A DNA stretch of 64,000 nt from Adenophora triphylla var. japonica (Eukaryota > Streptophyta > Magnoliopsida > Asterales > Campanulaceae): the NCBI GenBank assembly GCA_022495995.1, contig JAFEMH010001249.1, forward strand, positions 310,001-374,000, read 5' to 3'. The notes under the pieces were generated by a model that saw only the letters and a list, made by a program, of their open reading frames with translations, was not told where the DNA came from and made no database searches. Positions 33,421 through 44,458 of this stretch are shown one piece after another. Each line of letters begins with the position of its first letter. The first letter of the stretch is position 1. The position numbers and the translations under genes were made by a program.

Positions 33421-34485
33421 GCCGCTTTGGAAATCAAGAGATCATAGACATCCCGAAATTCAATGTTCCTTATCTTTGAATTACAAGGAAAGTGGAAAGA
33501 TTTGATTAATGCCGCCGCCATGGAAGGACAGTTTGGGCCCATAGTCGAAACTGATTTCGTTAATGTTGTCAGAGCTCGACCTCTCTTTTATGATATCGAG
33601 CCAGTGACCATGGTCAAGATTACGGAAGAAAGGCTCACTTATGAAGACTGCGAGTTTGAAGTAAAACAAGCTATGTTAATGAAAGTCTCTCCGGAACCCT
33701 TCATCACCCATGATGAGCATAATGTGTTTGTAATGGCTCTTACTACCTCAAGATCGGTCCCAACCCCCGTTTGGGAAAAGTTGGAAAGAAGAGTGAACAA
33801 GCCGTAGGAAGGCTTTTGGGATGAAGAAAGTTGCCTCTCAGATGCCGAAAGTACAACTGGTCCCACTACCCCGGAGGCACAGATGGATATAGTCAGATTC
33901 GGAAAGGAGATTGCTACAGATCAGTCAGACATCCCCCATGGGAATGGTGACAACAAAGGCAGTAATGATCCACAGGATGCACAACCAAATGAGAGCGCTG
34001 ACAAGACTACTACTCCCCAGGGCAACAGCAGGAAGGAGTGAGATCCCGGTCCAACCCTTGTCAAACACTCTCGAGTCAATAAGTAGTGTATGGTCCAGAG
34101 TCAGTAGGGTCCAGAGTCAGTCCAGTCAGGAATCTTTGAATTCTAGTCCCCTGAGTCATCCGAAGGCCTCACGCCTGAGGATTATCAATATGTAATCGAT
34201 GTCATCTTTCCCTTTGCTTTGAATGAAATGACAGATCTTTCTGATTATCCCCTTATTGCCAACTTAACAAATGATAAATTAACTCAAAACTTAACAACAG
34301 TCAATAATGAATCATTTGAACAAGATGCAAACACACTAAATGAACAATACATTAAAAAATTCTTTAAGCAGGTTACAGAAAAAGAGGAAAACCGGGCCCA
34401 AGCTGCCGAGGAGGTTTTGACAAGTGTGAACTTGGGTACTGTCGAGGAACCTAAAGAGACATAGATCGGAAACTTCTTCTAGGGG
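33421..34485 (+). pseudogene. Tat-D gag-RT linker, protease not found
   Basis: A frame at 33463-33807 (with FYDIEPVTMVKITEER) and further acidic, low-complexity frames to 34464 join gag to RT. The aspartic protease seen in Tat-E (LVDN at the active site, then LLLGRPWLHDIG) has no counterpart here. Either the protease was deleted or the linker is so decayed that I cannot recognise it. The end (LSDYPLIANLTND) matches the pre-RT region of Tat-E (LSEYPEIANIVND). Confidence 0.6.
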
Positions 34486-35078
34486 GTTGAACGGGACAGA
34501 GTGGTTGATCTGCTCAGAGAATACACGGACGTCTTTGCGTGGTCATACAAGGATATGCCGGGGCTAGACAGTTCAATAGTGGAGCACAGAATCCCTTTAG
34601 CACCAGATGCTAAGCCAGTAAAGCAGAAATTGAGGAAAAAGAGTGGTCTCTACAGGTCAAAGAAGAAATTGAGAAGCTACTGCGGGTAGGATTCATCCGA
34701 GTCATCGAATATCCGACATGGTTGTCCAATATTGTGACCGTCACCAAGGCCAATGGGAAGGTGCGCTGCTGTGTAGATTTCTGGGATCTGAACAAGGCCA
34801 GCCCCAAAGATGATTACCCCCTGCCAAACATAGATATCCTGGTGGACTCCACTGCCAACTACGAAGTCAAATCCTTTGTTGACGGCTTTGCAGGCTACAA
34901 CCAGATCAAGATGGCCGAAGAAGACCAAGAAAAGACAGCCTTCACCACGCCGTGGGGAACTTACTGTTATACAGTAATGCCATTTGGGCTCAAGAACGCC
35001 GGGGCTACTTATCAAAGGGCACCGACCGCGCTTTTCCATGACATGATCCACAAGGAGATTGAGGTCTACGTAGACGAC
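34486..35078 (+). pseudogene. Tat-D reverse transcriptase, N-terminal half
   Basis: Starts with VDLLREYTDVFAWSYKDMPG, shifts frame once near 34635, and continues through KEEIEKLLRVGFIRVIEYP, CCVDFWDLNKASPKDDYPLP (an arginine usual after VDF is tryptophan) and TVMPFGLKNAGATYQRA to the catalytic box. The last codons are TAC GTA GAC GAC (YVDD, 35067-35078). Tat-E is inserted directly after, with its target ACGAC being the second half of that box. The other half of RT starts at 50840. Confidence 0.92.
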
Positions 35079-36072
35079 TGTAGACACCCCATTCTGAACA
35101 TATCGGAACATACTTATACCACTCTAAGTCTCGCTTTGAGTCAAGAAGTAGAAATCCACCATTTCGTCATGTTTCGTTAAGTTTTGACTAACTACCGTTA
35201 GTTTAGGACTAAACTGCATACGAGATAACGAGGAAAGGACGAAACTGTCCACAGGAGCAATATCTCGCCGCGAGATGGCGTGTCTCGCGCGAGATATCCC
35301 CCCTCTGCAGATTGCAGACGACAGTTCCCTCGTCGATTTCAACCTCTTTTCGAGATAAAACTTTATCTCTCCGGCCAACCAATGGGAGAAGAGGTCTAGA
35401 ACCATCTGATAGGGTTTTAACTCTCCACTTCTTCATATCCAACCTCTATAAATACTTGGTGACTTCCAAGGCTCAGGAGGTCGAAGAATTTTCACAACAC
35501 ACACATTTTGTTGGTTTCTCTCCTTGAAAGAATCCTACAAAATCACCCTAAAAACTCACCTCATAGTTTGTTTGTCAACCTTGTTGATAAACAAGCATCA
35601 ATCTCCAAACTAAGGACCGAGGCGAAGCTCTGTCCGTGTGAAGGGTCGACTCTAAACTTGAGTCGAAACTCTGCCCAAATCACCTCACGCAAGGTAATCC
35701 CTAAACTTCCTTCTAATTGATTGTTAGAGTGGTATAAGTCCATAGAATCTAGGATCGGCCTAGAGCCTCTCCAAATCATGGAGACGGTCTCGAAGCAATC
35801 GATTCTACATTCCGTTTGACCTCGTCAAATGGACCTTTATTTGTAGTATTTAGATTCGTTTTTTACTTCTTCTTTTAAAAACCTCTCTTTTCTTTAGCAA
35901 GACCGATCTCCGGATTGGGTGAAATGGATGCCTTCTAAACCTACCCATTTCATAACCTAAGCCCCGAACTCAAATCTCTTTCAAATGGTTTTTCTATGTT
36001 TCCAATCAAATAATATAGGTGGCGACTCATAAAAAATAAAAGGAATAAGAATTTCTTTCTCACAACGCTACA
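35079..36072 (+). repeat. 5' LTR of Tat-E
   Basis: Starts TGTAGACACC and ends ACGCTACA. The palindrome pair is ATCTCGCCGCGAGAT (35262-35276) and TCTCGCGCGAGA (35283-35294). A further palindrome, GAGATAAA-AC-TTTATCTC, is near 35353-35370. TATAAATA is at 35447-35454. Confidence 0.96.
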
Positions 36073-36074
36073 GT

Positions 36075-36092
36075 TGGCGACTCTGCTGGGGA
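36075..36092 (+). other. Tat-E primer-binding site (tRNA-Arg type)
   Basis: TGGCGACTCTGCTGGGGA begins three bases after the LTR end and is the fullest of the tRNA-Arg-type sites in the window. Confidence 0.92.
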
Positions 36093-37360
36093 CTGAAAAT
36101 TAAGAGGCTTAAACTCGCGTCAAAATTAAAAGAGAGGTTTTCAAAAAATTAGTAAAATTCGAATTTTTTGCTCTCAGATGAAGCTTATCTCGCGGCGAGA
36201 TATCATATCTCGCGCGAGATATGGCTTCGGCAATCTGGTTGTTTTCTGGTTTCTCCTGTTCATCCCGTGGTCCAAGACGAGGGTCGAACATGCAAGGGGG
36301 ATCCCAGGATTCATTATCTGCAGAGTTCTCGCATCTTAAGACCTCCCTTAAAATGTAGAACTCGGACCTTTATTTTCCTTAAATAATTGATTATTATTTA
36401 TGAACTGCGTGTGATTGGGTTTTTATTTAATTAAAGTCCGGTCCAGTGGGGATTCGAGAGTTGTAAATTAAATTATTTATCTCTCTTTACCTCTCTTTAT
36501 GTGGAACTACGACGGCCTGAGTCTTCCTAAATTGGGAGAAACGTAGGCAACCACTTGGTGCGGCCACTATCTGTTTTCTCTTTTGACTTTCAAAAAAAAA
36601 AACTTCCTATTTTACTCTATCACATAGATTGACTATCACACACGCGCACTCATACTATAACTGTCATTGCACTACATACCCTCTATAAACCCGGGACCCA
36701 CACTAAGGACGGATGACGGTAACCACCTAGTCGCCGGTCTCTCCGAAGTTGGACAATCCCACTCCGCGTATTCAATCCACTTAGATTGTCATATCGCGGG
36801 AGCCTAGCCTTCCGGCCTGCATCGCCACATTCTCATGTAGATTGACTTTTAGGATCACTCCGTGACCGGTCGGTTTTGACTCAGTGATCTTTTCTTGTTT
36901 TTGATCAAAACAAAGCCATGCAAAATTGACAATAAAGAAGGATTCGGAAAAGTCCCTTCGGAAAAAGTCCCTTCGGAAAAAGTCTCTTCGGAATGACCCT
37001 TTCGGATGTCCCTTCAAAAAAAAAAAATGTGCATATAATCCTTCAAAAAAAAACAATCTTACATGGCTTTGCTTTACAAAAATCGGATTGATTGCTTAGT
37101 CGTTAGGTTCTGATAAAGGCCTTAGAAACCCCTCAAAACGGACTTTCCGTTCCGACCAAAAATTAGGGCTAAATAAAAATCGACTTTCCGTGTGATTATC
37201 TCGCGCGGGATTACTAATCTCGCACGAGATAATGCTTCTGTCTGCTGAATTTGAGCCTGAGCCATTTAAGCACACTTCCAGACTCGTTGGGGCTAGATCT
37301 GATATCTGCATATCTTACGTCAGTTTTCCGAAGCTACTCAACTCCAAGACTCCCAACACA
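36093..37360 (+). other. Leader of Tat-E with two palindrome pairs and a CTACG hairpin
   Basis: Non-coding. The first pair is at 36186-36202 (TATCTCGCGGCGAGATA) and 36205-36222 (an 18-bp perfect palindrome). The second is at 37198-37211 (imperfect) and 37217-37230 (ATCTCGCACGAGAT), about 130 bp before the gag start. A class I CTACG hairpin lies at 36504-36552. Three near-direct copies of GTCCCTTCGGAAAAA occur near 36950-37000. Confidence 0.85.
36504..36552 (+). other. CTACG hairpin, class I copy in the Tat-E leader
   Basis: Outer stem CTACG/CGTAG is perfect. Inner stem TCTTCC with GGGAGA pairs fully with one U-G, around TAAATT. Confidence 0.75.
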
Positions 37361-38989
37361 ATGTCTGACATCGACAACATTCCGGGAAATGAGACCCTGT
37401 CCGAAAACAACCACAAACTTCTGGAAGAAGCCAATGATCGCCTAGAAGTACAAGCTTCCCAAATCCACACTCTCGTGGAAGAAATTCAAGAGCTTAGGGC
37501 TGCACTAGCCAACAAAGAAAAGAAGAAGAAAAATGACTCTTCCTCCGGAGAAGAGGAGTCATACACTAAAAGGGCCAAGGGTCGCCGCAAAAGCAAAGGC
37601 AAGAAAAAAAGGTATGAGTCTAGCTCATCATCTTCCTCATCCGACAATGAACGTCCAAGAAAGAAAGCAAGGGGGAAAGCAAGAATGAACCCCTTACCAT
37701 GGCCATGCTAGAAAAGAAACTTGCATCCCTTGATGTGAGTAAGGGAGCCACGCTCTCCATTGATTACGATACCCTTCGTCAGTCTATGTCAAAGCTTCCT
37801 AGAAAGTACAAGACACCCGACATTGCAAAATTCAATGGCACCACCTGTCCCAAATCACATTTGGAGACCTACTCTTGGGCCATGCTACCTATGGGTGTTG
37901 ATGACAACCTGTTAGCCCAATGCTTTCCACAAACTCTCGATGGTCTTTGCTAGAGATTGGTATATGACCCTCCCACTCTCAACAAGACTGGACTGGCCAC
38001 TTGCTAGTTGCACCTTCCAAAAGCAATACGAGGACAACTCCACTTATCGCACCACTAGAAGGGATCTTGAGCAAACCAAGCAACTTCCGAACGAGTCCTT
38101 CACAGATTTTGTCAAAAGGTGGAGAACTAAGCTAACCGAAATCGTTGATAGGCCCGGCCTAGGCAGGCAAATTCACATCCTCATACAGTGCCTTAGAGAG
38201 GAATATCAAGACAAGCTAGCCGGCAACTACTTTCCTAGCTTCGCCGAACTTCACAAGTCGGGCATACGGTTAGATGACCTCATCAAACAGAAAAGGGAAG
38301 CCAAGAAAGAAAGTGGATTCCGCTACAACAAGAGCTCTTCTTCCTCCTCCAATCCCAAGGATGCATCTGTCAATGCCATTGTCTTCAATCATCCCGGAAA
38401 CGGTAAGTACTCTGCAGTACCTCCACCACAAAAGAAGAAGAAAGATAGGCATTATGACAAGCTTGAAGGGATCACCCAAGAAGAACTCTTCGAAGTACTT
38501 GTCAAGAATGGGAAAATCAAACCAAGAGAAGGCGGACCTCCAAAGAAAGATCTCCCCGCCAACCATGCTCATCACCTCTTCTGCAAGTACCACAACTTCA
38601 CCGGTCACGACACCAACTCTTGCTTCCACTTGAAAGACGTCATCCAAGATTTGTTTGACGATAAAGAGATAGGGTTACCAAATGTTGTTACTAATCCTTT
38701 GCCAAACAATGAGGTCAATTTAATAGAGATAGAAAGTAGCTTCGAGGACACTACTCGTCTAGCCACAATTGTGGACGAGAGCCCTCTTGAATTTAATGAA
38801 TCTTCTTTACGTTATATGATGTCTTGGGAGGAAATCTTAGAACAAAAGGAAAAAGGGTCTAAAACAGTCAACCTACTCACACGATCCGGTCGTGTGATCA
38901 CCAACAAAGACCCAAGGGATGAAAATCCTCCAAAACAAGCTAAAGCCTCATCGCCAAGTGAGCCGGAAGACCCTCTCTTAACTCAGTGA
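37361..38989 (+). pseudogene. Tat-E gag
   Basis: I choose the ATG at 37361 (MSDIDNIPGNETLSENN); the upstream in-frame codons belong to the leader. A coiled-coil-like stretch (NDRLEVQASQIHTLVEEIQE) and a basic, serine-rich region lead to the capsid core, which is split by frame changes near 37700 and 37945: DIAKFNGTTCPKSHLETYSW, then FVKRWRTKLTEIVDRPG. The zinc knuckle CKYHNFTGHDTNSC is complete as C-x2-H-x4-H-x4-C. The tail carries VNLLTRSGRVITN. With two frameshifts it is close to intact, the best preserved part of Tat-E. Confidence 0.88.
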
Positions 38990-39704
38990 AAAAGACACAA
39001 GCAAATATCTCGGTTTGGGACCTCATAGGAGCATCTCACAAGCACCGTGAGATGTTGAAAAAGGCATTGGCTCAAATGACCATTTCCTCAGAAGCGACAC
39101 CCGAAGAGCTCACTCAAATGATTGGCCAAGTGCAGTTTGGCAACGTCATCACTTTCACTGACTTGGACCTCCCATCCTATGGGAACAATCATCATGAGGC
39201 CCTTTACATAACGCTAAGGTGAATGGGTACCGAATGCCACGCATTTTGGTTGACAATGGTTACGCAATCAATGTCCTCCCGAAGAAAGCCTTATCATCAT
39301 TAGGCCTCACCCACAAAGACCTCGAAGCCATCCGGGCATACGTAAGGGGGTACGATTGTCTTGCTAGAACCGCTGCAGGATCAGTTGTAATACCTGTAGA
39401 AATGGGACAAGTCACTATGAGCATCGAATTTCAAGTCATCGACATCCCGGCATCCTTCAACTTGCTACTTGGTCGCCCTTGGCTACATGACATAGGGGGT
39501 GTGCCCTCCTCCTTGCACCAATGCGTCAAGTTCAGACACAACAACACTATAGTCACCATACACGGAGAGATGGTCACGCTAGTCCTATCCTCGAAGTACA
39601 ACATAGCACTTCGATTTCTGTTCGGTGGTTTTGAGATCGAGAAAGAAAGCCTTTGTGAACGTCATAGACACTTGCAACGAAAACGACTACTCAAAGGCAC
39701 TTAG
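38986..39704 (+). pseudogene. Tat-E aspartic protease
   Basis: Two overlapping frames (joined by a frame change at about 39220) give ISVWDLIGASHKHREMLKKA, VITFTDLDLPSYGNNHHEAL, and the active site RILVDNGYAINVLPKKAL. The DNG in place of DSG or DTG is usual in Tat/Ogre proteases; the serine that normally follows is tyrosine here. The second conserved block SFNLLLGRPWLHDIGGVPS is intact. The enzyme would cut the Gag-Pol chain in the particle. The overlap of four bases with gag indicates a frame slip rather than a separate gene. Confidence 0.88.
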
Positions 39705-42620
39705 GTTTTCCGGAAGCCTTCTGTCTGGAGAATGATGCTAGCAAAGGGTACTTCCACTGGATTGGGGCTTGGAAAGCACTTACAAGGAATAACGGAACCA
39801 CCACCGGTCCCCCGCCTCACACAAAGCATGGACTAGGATACGACATCTCCATCCACGATGAAGATGACATAGAAGAGTGGGGCTTCACTCAAATCAAGTG
39901 GGAAGGAGCCTCGTACAAAGCTGCAACGACCCAAAGTTCAAGGATTGCAACCTCAAACCATATCGGAGGACACTCAATGGCTACTTTGTTCGAGAAGGGA
40001 AAATATTCCCTACTTTATCTTTTCAGAACCATGGGTGATGATAAAGGAAAGCGCCAACCGGGCTTTGAAATCTTCGATGGCTGCGATGCTTCTCCGGATG
40101 AAACGAGAATCCGTCCCACTGATCCCTAATGATTTGTGGGGCACGAAGGCGAAATGACAAGCGAATGGGACTTTGTGTTGGGAGAAGACATGCTACGGCA
40201 GTTCCAAGACACTGTGCCGGTTAGAAGACAGCCAGATTCATGCAATATCCAAGGGGACGCTCCAACTACCGACTACACAAGACTAATACGAAATGTGATA
40301 AGCCAATTCTAAGCGGCACGTCACCGGAGGACCGGTTGTTGATGAAGACTTCATGATCAAAGAGCTTGGTTGCACTCCCCACCCTCGCGGGAAGATAGGC
40401 CCTACAACTTTTACATTAGAAGCGGGCTCCACCTCCGATGAACTCACTCAAGAGGAAATCGAGGCGGTGGCTGAACATGTATTCCCTTACTTCCTTAATG
40501 AAAACTTTGATCTTTCCGAGTACCCTGAGATTGCTAACATCGTAAATGATGAATTAACTAATAATAATCAATATAACGAACACGTTAATAATGAATCATA
40601 CGATGAGATAGATCAAGATAACGAACAAATCTTAAAAGAATTAGCTAAGCAAGTAGGTCGTTGTGGAAAGAATGGCCCGTTGACGACGAAGAAATGCAAA
40701 CAGTTAATCTTGGGACAACGAAGACCCCGGAGAAACAAAGATCGGCGGCTTCTTCAAGGGGGAAGACAGAGAAACCTTGACCCGGCTCCTCGAGAGAATA
40801 TGTCGACGTATTCGCTTGGTCCTACAAAGATATGCCAGGTTGAATCGATCGGTTGTAGAACACAAGATACCACTGCTACCCAACGCCAAGCCAGTCAAGC
40901 GAAGCTACGCGAGAATCAAGCGGAATGGTCAATGCAAGTGAAAGAAGAAATCATGAAACTCTTGAATGTAGGGTTCATCAAAGTGATTGAATATCCGGAA
41001 TGGTTAGCAAACACGGTGCAAGTAGCCAAGTAGAACGGGAAAATACGAGTCTGTGTTGATTTCGAGACTTGAACAAGGCATCCCCTAAAGATGACTTCCC
41101 GCTACCAAACATAGACATGTTGGTCGATGCCACGGCGGCATACGAGGTCCGCTCATTCGTCGACGGGTTCGCGGGGTATAACCAAATCCTCATGGCGAGA
41201 AGAGGACCGGCCTGAGACGGCATTCACCACACCTTGGGGACGTTACGCTACACGGTCATGCCGTTTGGTCTCAAACCGGGCTACCTATCGAAGCGATCAC
41301 GACACTATTCCACGACATGATCCATAAAGAAATAGAGGTGTATGTGGACGACATGATTATCCACTCGAAAGGGACGAGATGGACAACACTTGAGAGATCT
41401 CGAAAATTCTTCAATCGGCGAGACTGGCACAAAATGAGACTCAACCCCGCCAAATGCTCATTCGGAGTAGTCAAAGGGAAAGTCTTGGGATACATGGTCA
41501 CGAACGCGGCATAGAAGCGAGATCCCGCCAAGATAAAGGCCATCACGAGACATGCCTCCACCCGGACACGAGAAAGAAGTAAAGGGATTCATGGGCGAGA
41601 CTCCAATATATCGGTCGATTCATTAATCAGCTGGCTACAATGTGCGACCCCATCTTTAAGCTACTTAAGAAAAACGCACCTCAAGAATGGACCGAAGAAT
41701 GTCAAGAAGCATTCGAGGAAGTTAAGCACTACTTGACTTCCCCACCTATCTGGTTCCACCACACAAGGAGAAGCCCTTGAAGTTGTACCTCACAATCACG
41801 AGACAACGCATTAGGGGCTATGCTTGCTCAAGAACGACCCGGCCTCGCACACGAGAAAATGCCATCTACTTTGTCGGCCCGCGGATTCTAAGGCGGTGAA
41901 ATCAACTACTCTCCACTCGACAAGTCATGCGCTGCTCTCGTCTGGGTATCACAAAGGTTAAAGCACTATATGGAAGCCTTTCCGGTCCGTCTCATCGCAA
42001 AGATGGATCCACTTGAAATATATCCTAGACAAATCAAATTTGTCTTCGAGACTAACCAAATGGTACTTCATGCTCGCGGGGTATGATATCACTTACGTCA
42101 CTCGAAATCCGTCGGAGGGAGTGTATTCGCGGATCGGTTGGCCGAATTTCCTTGCGACGAAGTGAAGGGGAAGACCCGCGATTCCACGATGAGGACATCC
42201 TAAGCATAGAAGAAAATAAGTGGCAATTATTTTTCGATGGCGCAGCCAACAAGAGAGGGTTTGGCATCGGAATGTTATTGGTAGACCACTAACGACATCT
42301 ACACTCCTCTAGCGGTACGTCTTGACTTTGACGCCACCAACAATACCGCGAGAATACGAGGCTTGCATAGCGGGGCTTGAGGCAGCCCTAGAACGCAACG
42401 TGACCGAACTCGAGGTATTCGGGGATTCCCAATTGATCATCAATCGGACATTAAAGAAGTGGAGGGTCCAAGATCCGACCCTTCAAAGATACGGTGCCCA
42501 CCTCCAAGAATTGGCGCATCAATTTCAAGATGTTTCATTTCCACTATCTCCCCGAGAGACAAAAATCGGTTTGCGGACGCACTAGCCACACTTGCTTCTT
42601 TGGTCGAAATCCCTAAAGGA
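39705..42620 (+). pseudogene. Tat-E reverse transcriptase and two RNase H domains, heavily frameshifted
   Basis: In order: the pre-RT acidic region (40353 onward, FDLSEYPEIANIVNDEL), RT with EEIMKLLNVGFIKVIEYPEW and PLPNIDMLVDA-like blocks, catalytic YVDD at 41341-41352, the thumb (MRLNPAKCSFGVVKGKVLGY), a first RNase H near 41780-42100, and a second, Tat-specific RNase H (LFFDGAANKRGFGIGMLL at about 42225, EYEACIAGLEAALERN at 42355, FGDSQLII at 42418). Frame changes occur every 100-300 bases. Several coincide with places where CAG in the Tat-D copy is CG or CGAG here. Confidence 0.85.
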
Positions 42621-42639
42621 AACGGTTAAACCCTTCAAG

Positions 42640-43975
42640 ATAACACGGCGTGCAACTCCTGCATCTTTGCGCCGTTATAGATCTTCACGATTGCAAAGAC
42701 AAATGGTTATCCAAAGGTGCCATTGTTGAAAACTCCGAAGGGAAACCATGGTACCACGACATTTGGCATTTCATCCTAGATGGAACCATCCCACAGAGAC
42801 AGACACGAAGACTCGGATCGCCCTTAAGAGGTTGGGCGCCAATTACGTCATCACGGTGGCCGTTTATTCAAGAAACATCCCCAAGGAAACCTCCTTTGCG
42901 CCACCAGGAAGAGGCCCGGAAATAATGGACCATGTTCATCAAGGCATATGTGGAACCCACATGAGCGGAAACATGCTCGCCAAAAGATCATCGAGACAAG
43001 GGTACTTTTGGTGACCATGGAAGCCGACTGTACCAAAATGGTCAAAAAGTGCCACAAGTGTCGAGATACACGCCAATCTTCGGCATGCACCGCCTTCCTT
43101 GCTGTACCCAATGACTTCACCTTGGCCGTTCTCTACATGGGGAATAGACTTGATTGGAAAGATCACACCCGCGAGAGCAACGGACCTTTGTTTCGTCCTA
43201 GTAGCCATCGACTATTTCACTAAATGGGTCGAGGCCGCCTCCTGAAAGTTACGAATGCCAAAAAGGTTGCAGAATTCATAAAGCACAATATCATCTGCCG
43301 ATACAGGGTTCCACAAGAGATGATATCCGATAATGGGTCACACTTCGAGAAGGAAACCAATCGCCTGCGGCCAAGTACAAAATCACGAGACACAAGTCAT
43401 CTCCTTATAGGCCTCAAACAAACGGAGCGGTTGAAGCCGCGAACAAAACAATCGAGACTATCATCGGAAAAATGACGATCCTTTGGAAAGAGCTGCCCGA
43501 CAAGCTACCATTCGCACTATGGGGGTACCGCACTTGATCCGAACGGCTACGGGGAAACTCCCTACGCCCTCACATTCGGGATGGAGGCTGTCTTACCGAT
43601 AAATTGGAAATACCATCACTAAGGGTTCTCCTAGAAAACCAAGTGAATGAAGTCGGCTGGCTAGAAAGCGGATACGAAGAGCTAGCCCTGTTGGATGAAA
43701 GAAGGTTGAAAGCGTAGAACACGCTCAAGCTTACCAAAGAAGAATGGCAAGAGCTTTCAACAAAAGGTCAAGACAAGGAACATCGAGTAGGCGACACGGT
43801 GCTCAGTGAGCATCGTCCGGACCTTTCAACCCATTAGGCAAGTGGGGACCAAGGTGGATAGGACCCTACATTGTGAAGAAGATATTCTGCAGGGGAGCCC
43901 TTGGTGGTAGACTTAGACGGAGATCAACTACCGAAGCCAGGTCAACATGGACAAGCTCAAGAAGTACTTCGCGTG
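42640..43975 (+). pseudogene. Tat-E integrase, frameshifted
   Basis: Pieces in shifting frames match the Tat-D integrase: the zinc domain (MDHVHQGICGTHMSGN, then KKCHKCR), the second aspartate block (MISDNGSHFE, near 43330), the glutamate block (NGAVEAANKTIE-like, near 43425), LPFALWGYRT-like at 43510 and the C-terminal end near 43975 (DKLKKYFA). All three catalytic positions can be located, but not in one frame. Confidence 0.82.
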
Positions 43976-43998
43976 ACTTGGCCTCCTTAAAACAAATC

Positions 43999-44150
43999 GC
44001 TCGCTAGGTTGAAAATCCCGGAAAGGACGACCTAGGCAAAAATTAGAGCTAGCACAAGAAAAGAAGCCCGCTAGATCGAAAACCGAAGGGCGGTCTAGGC
44101 AAAAGAAAGGGTGTGCATAAAAAAAAAAAAAAAAAAAAAAAAAGGGGGGC
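43999..44150 (+). other. Twin post-pol hairpins and a 31-base purine tract of Tat-E
   Basis: Two related units follow pol. The first pairs CTAGGT (44004-44009) with ACCTAG (44030-44035); the second pairs CTAGA (44071-44075) with TCTAG (44094-44098). Both have an AAAAYCC...AAAGG-like inner part. At 44119-44149 comes an uninterrupted run of 25 A and 6 G. Tat-D has the same twin arrangement after its pol. Confidence 0.75.
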
Positions 44151-44153
44151 CTT

Positions 44154-44167
44154 ATCTCGCGCGAGAT
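44154..44167 (+). promoter_or_regulatory. Single Tat-E palindrome after pol
   Basis: ATCTCGCGCGAGAT is a perfect 14-bp palindrome, here unpaired, lying between the purine tract and the CTACG hairpin. It is downstream of both pol and the nearest antisense gene. Confidence 0.7.
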
Positions 44168-44209
44168 TACTCTACGGCTGGAGCCATATTTTGTCCTTTT
44201 CTCAAAAAT

Positions 44210-44269
44210 GAACTACGTTGGACTGAGCCTCTTGTTTAATTCTTTGTAAAAAGAGGAACGTAGGCGGCC
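44210..44269 (+). other. CTACG hairpin, class I post-pol copy in Tat-E
   Basis: Outer stem CTACG/CGTAG is perfect. The inner stem CCTCTT/AAGAGG corresponds to CCCCTT/AAGGGG in Tat-D (53707-53763): a C-G pair has become U-A on both sides, a compensatory change. Confidence 0.8.
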
Positions 44270-44458
44270 TTCGGGTTCGGTCTAATCAAATAAATAAATC
44301 AAAGTTGTCCCTTTTATTAATCAATGCATTTCATTAATGATAATAGGAAATCCTAACCACAAGCGACTAATTTGCTAAGCTAACAAACTTGAAAAAATAA
44401 TACTAATAAAGCAAAAACAATTGATCTATCAAAGCAATCTCTTGGTACTCCTAAAGAT
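44270..44458. other. Short spacer after the hairpin in Tat-E
   Basis: AT-rich, non-coding. Words such as CATTTCATTAATGATAATAGG resemble the Tat-D spacer at 53764-54082. Confidence 0.5.

Noticed and set aside
36075..36092. tRNA gene at the tRNA-Arg-like site
   Set aside because: Only the 18 bases complementary to the tRNA 3' end are present; there is no cloverleaf.
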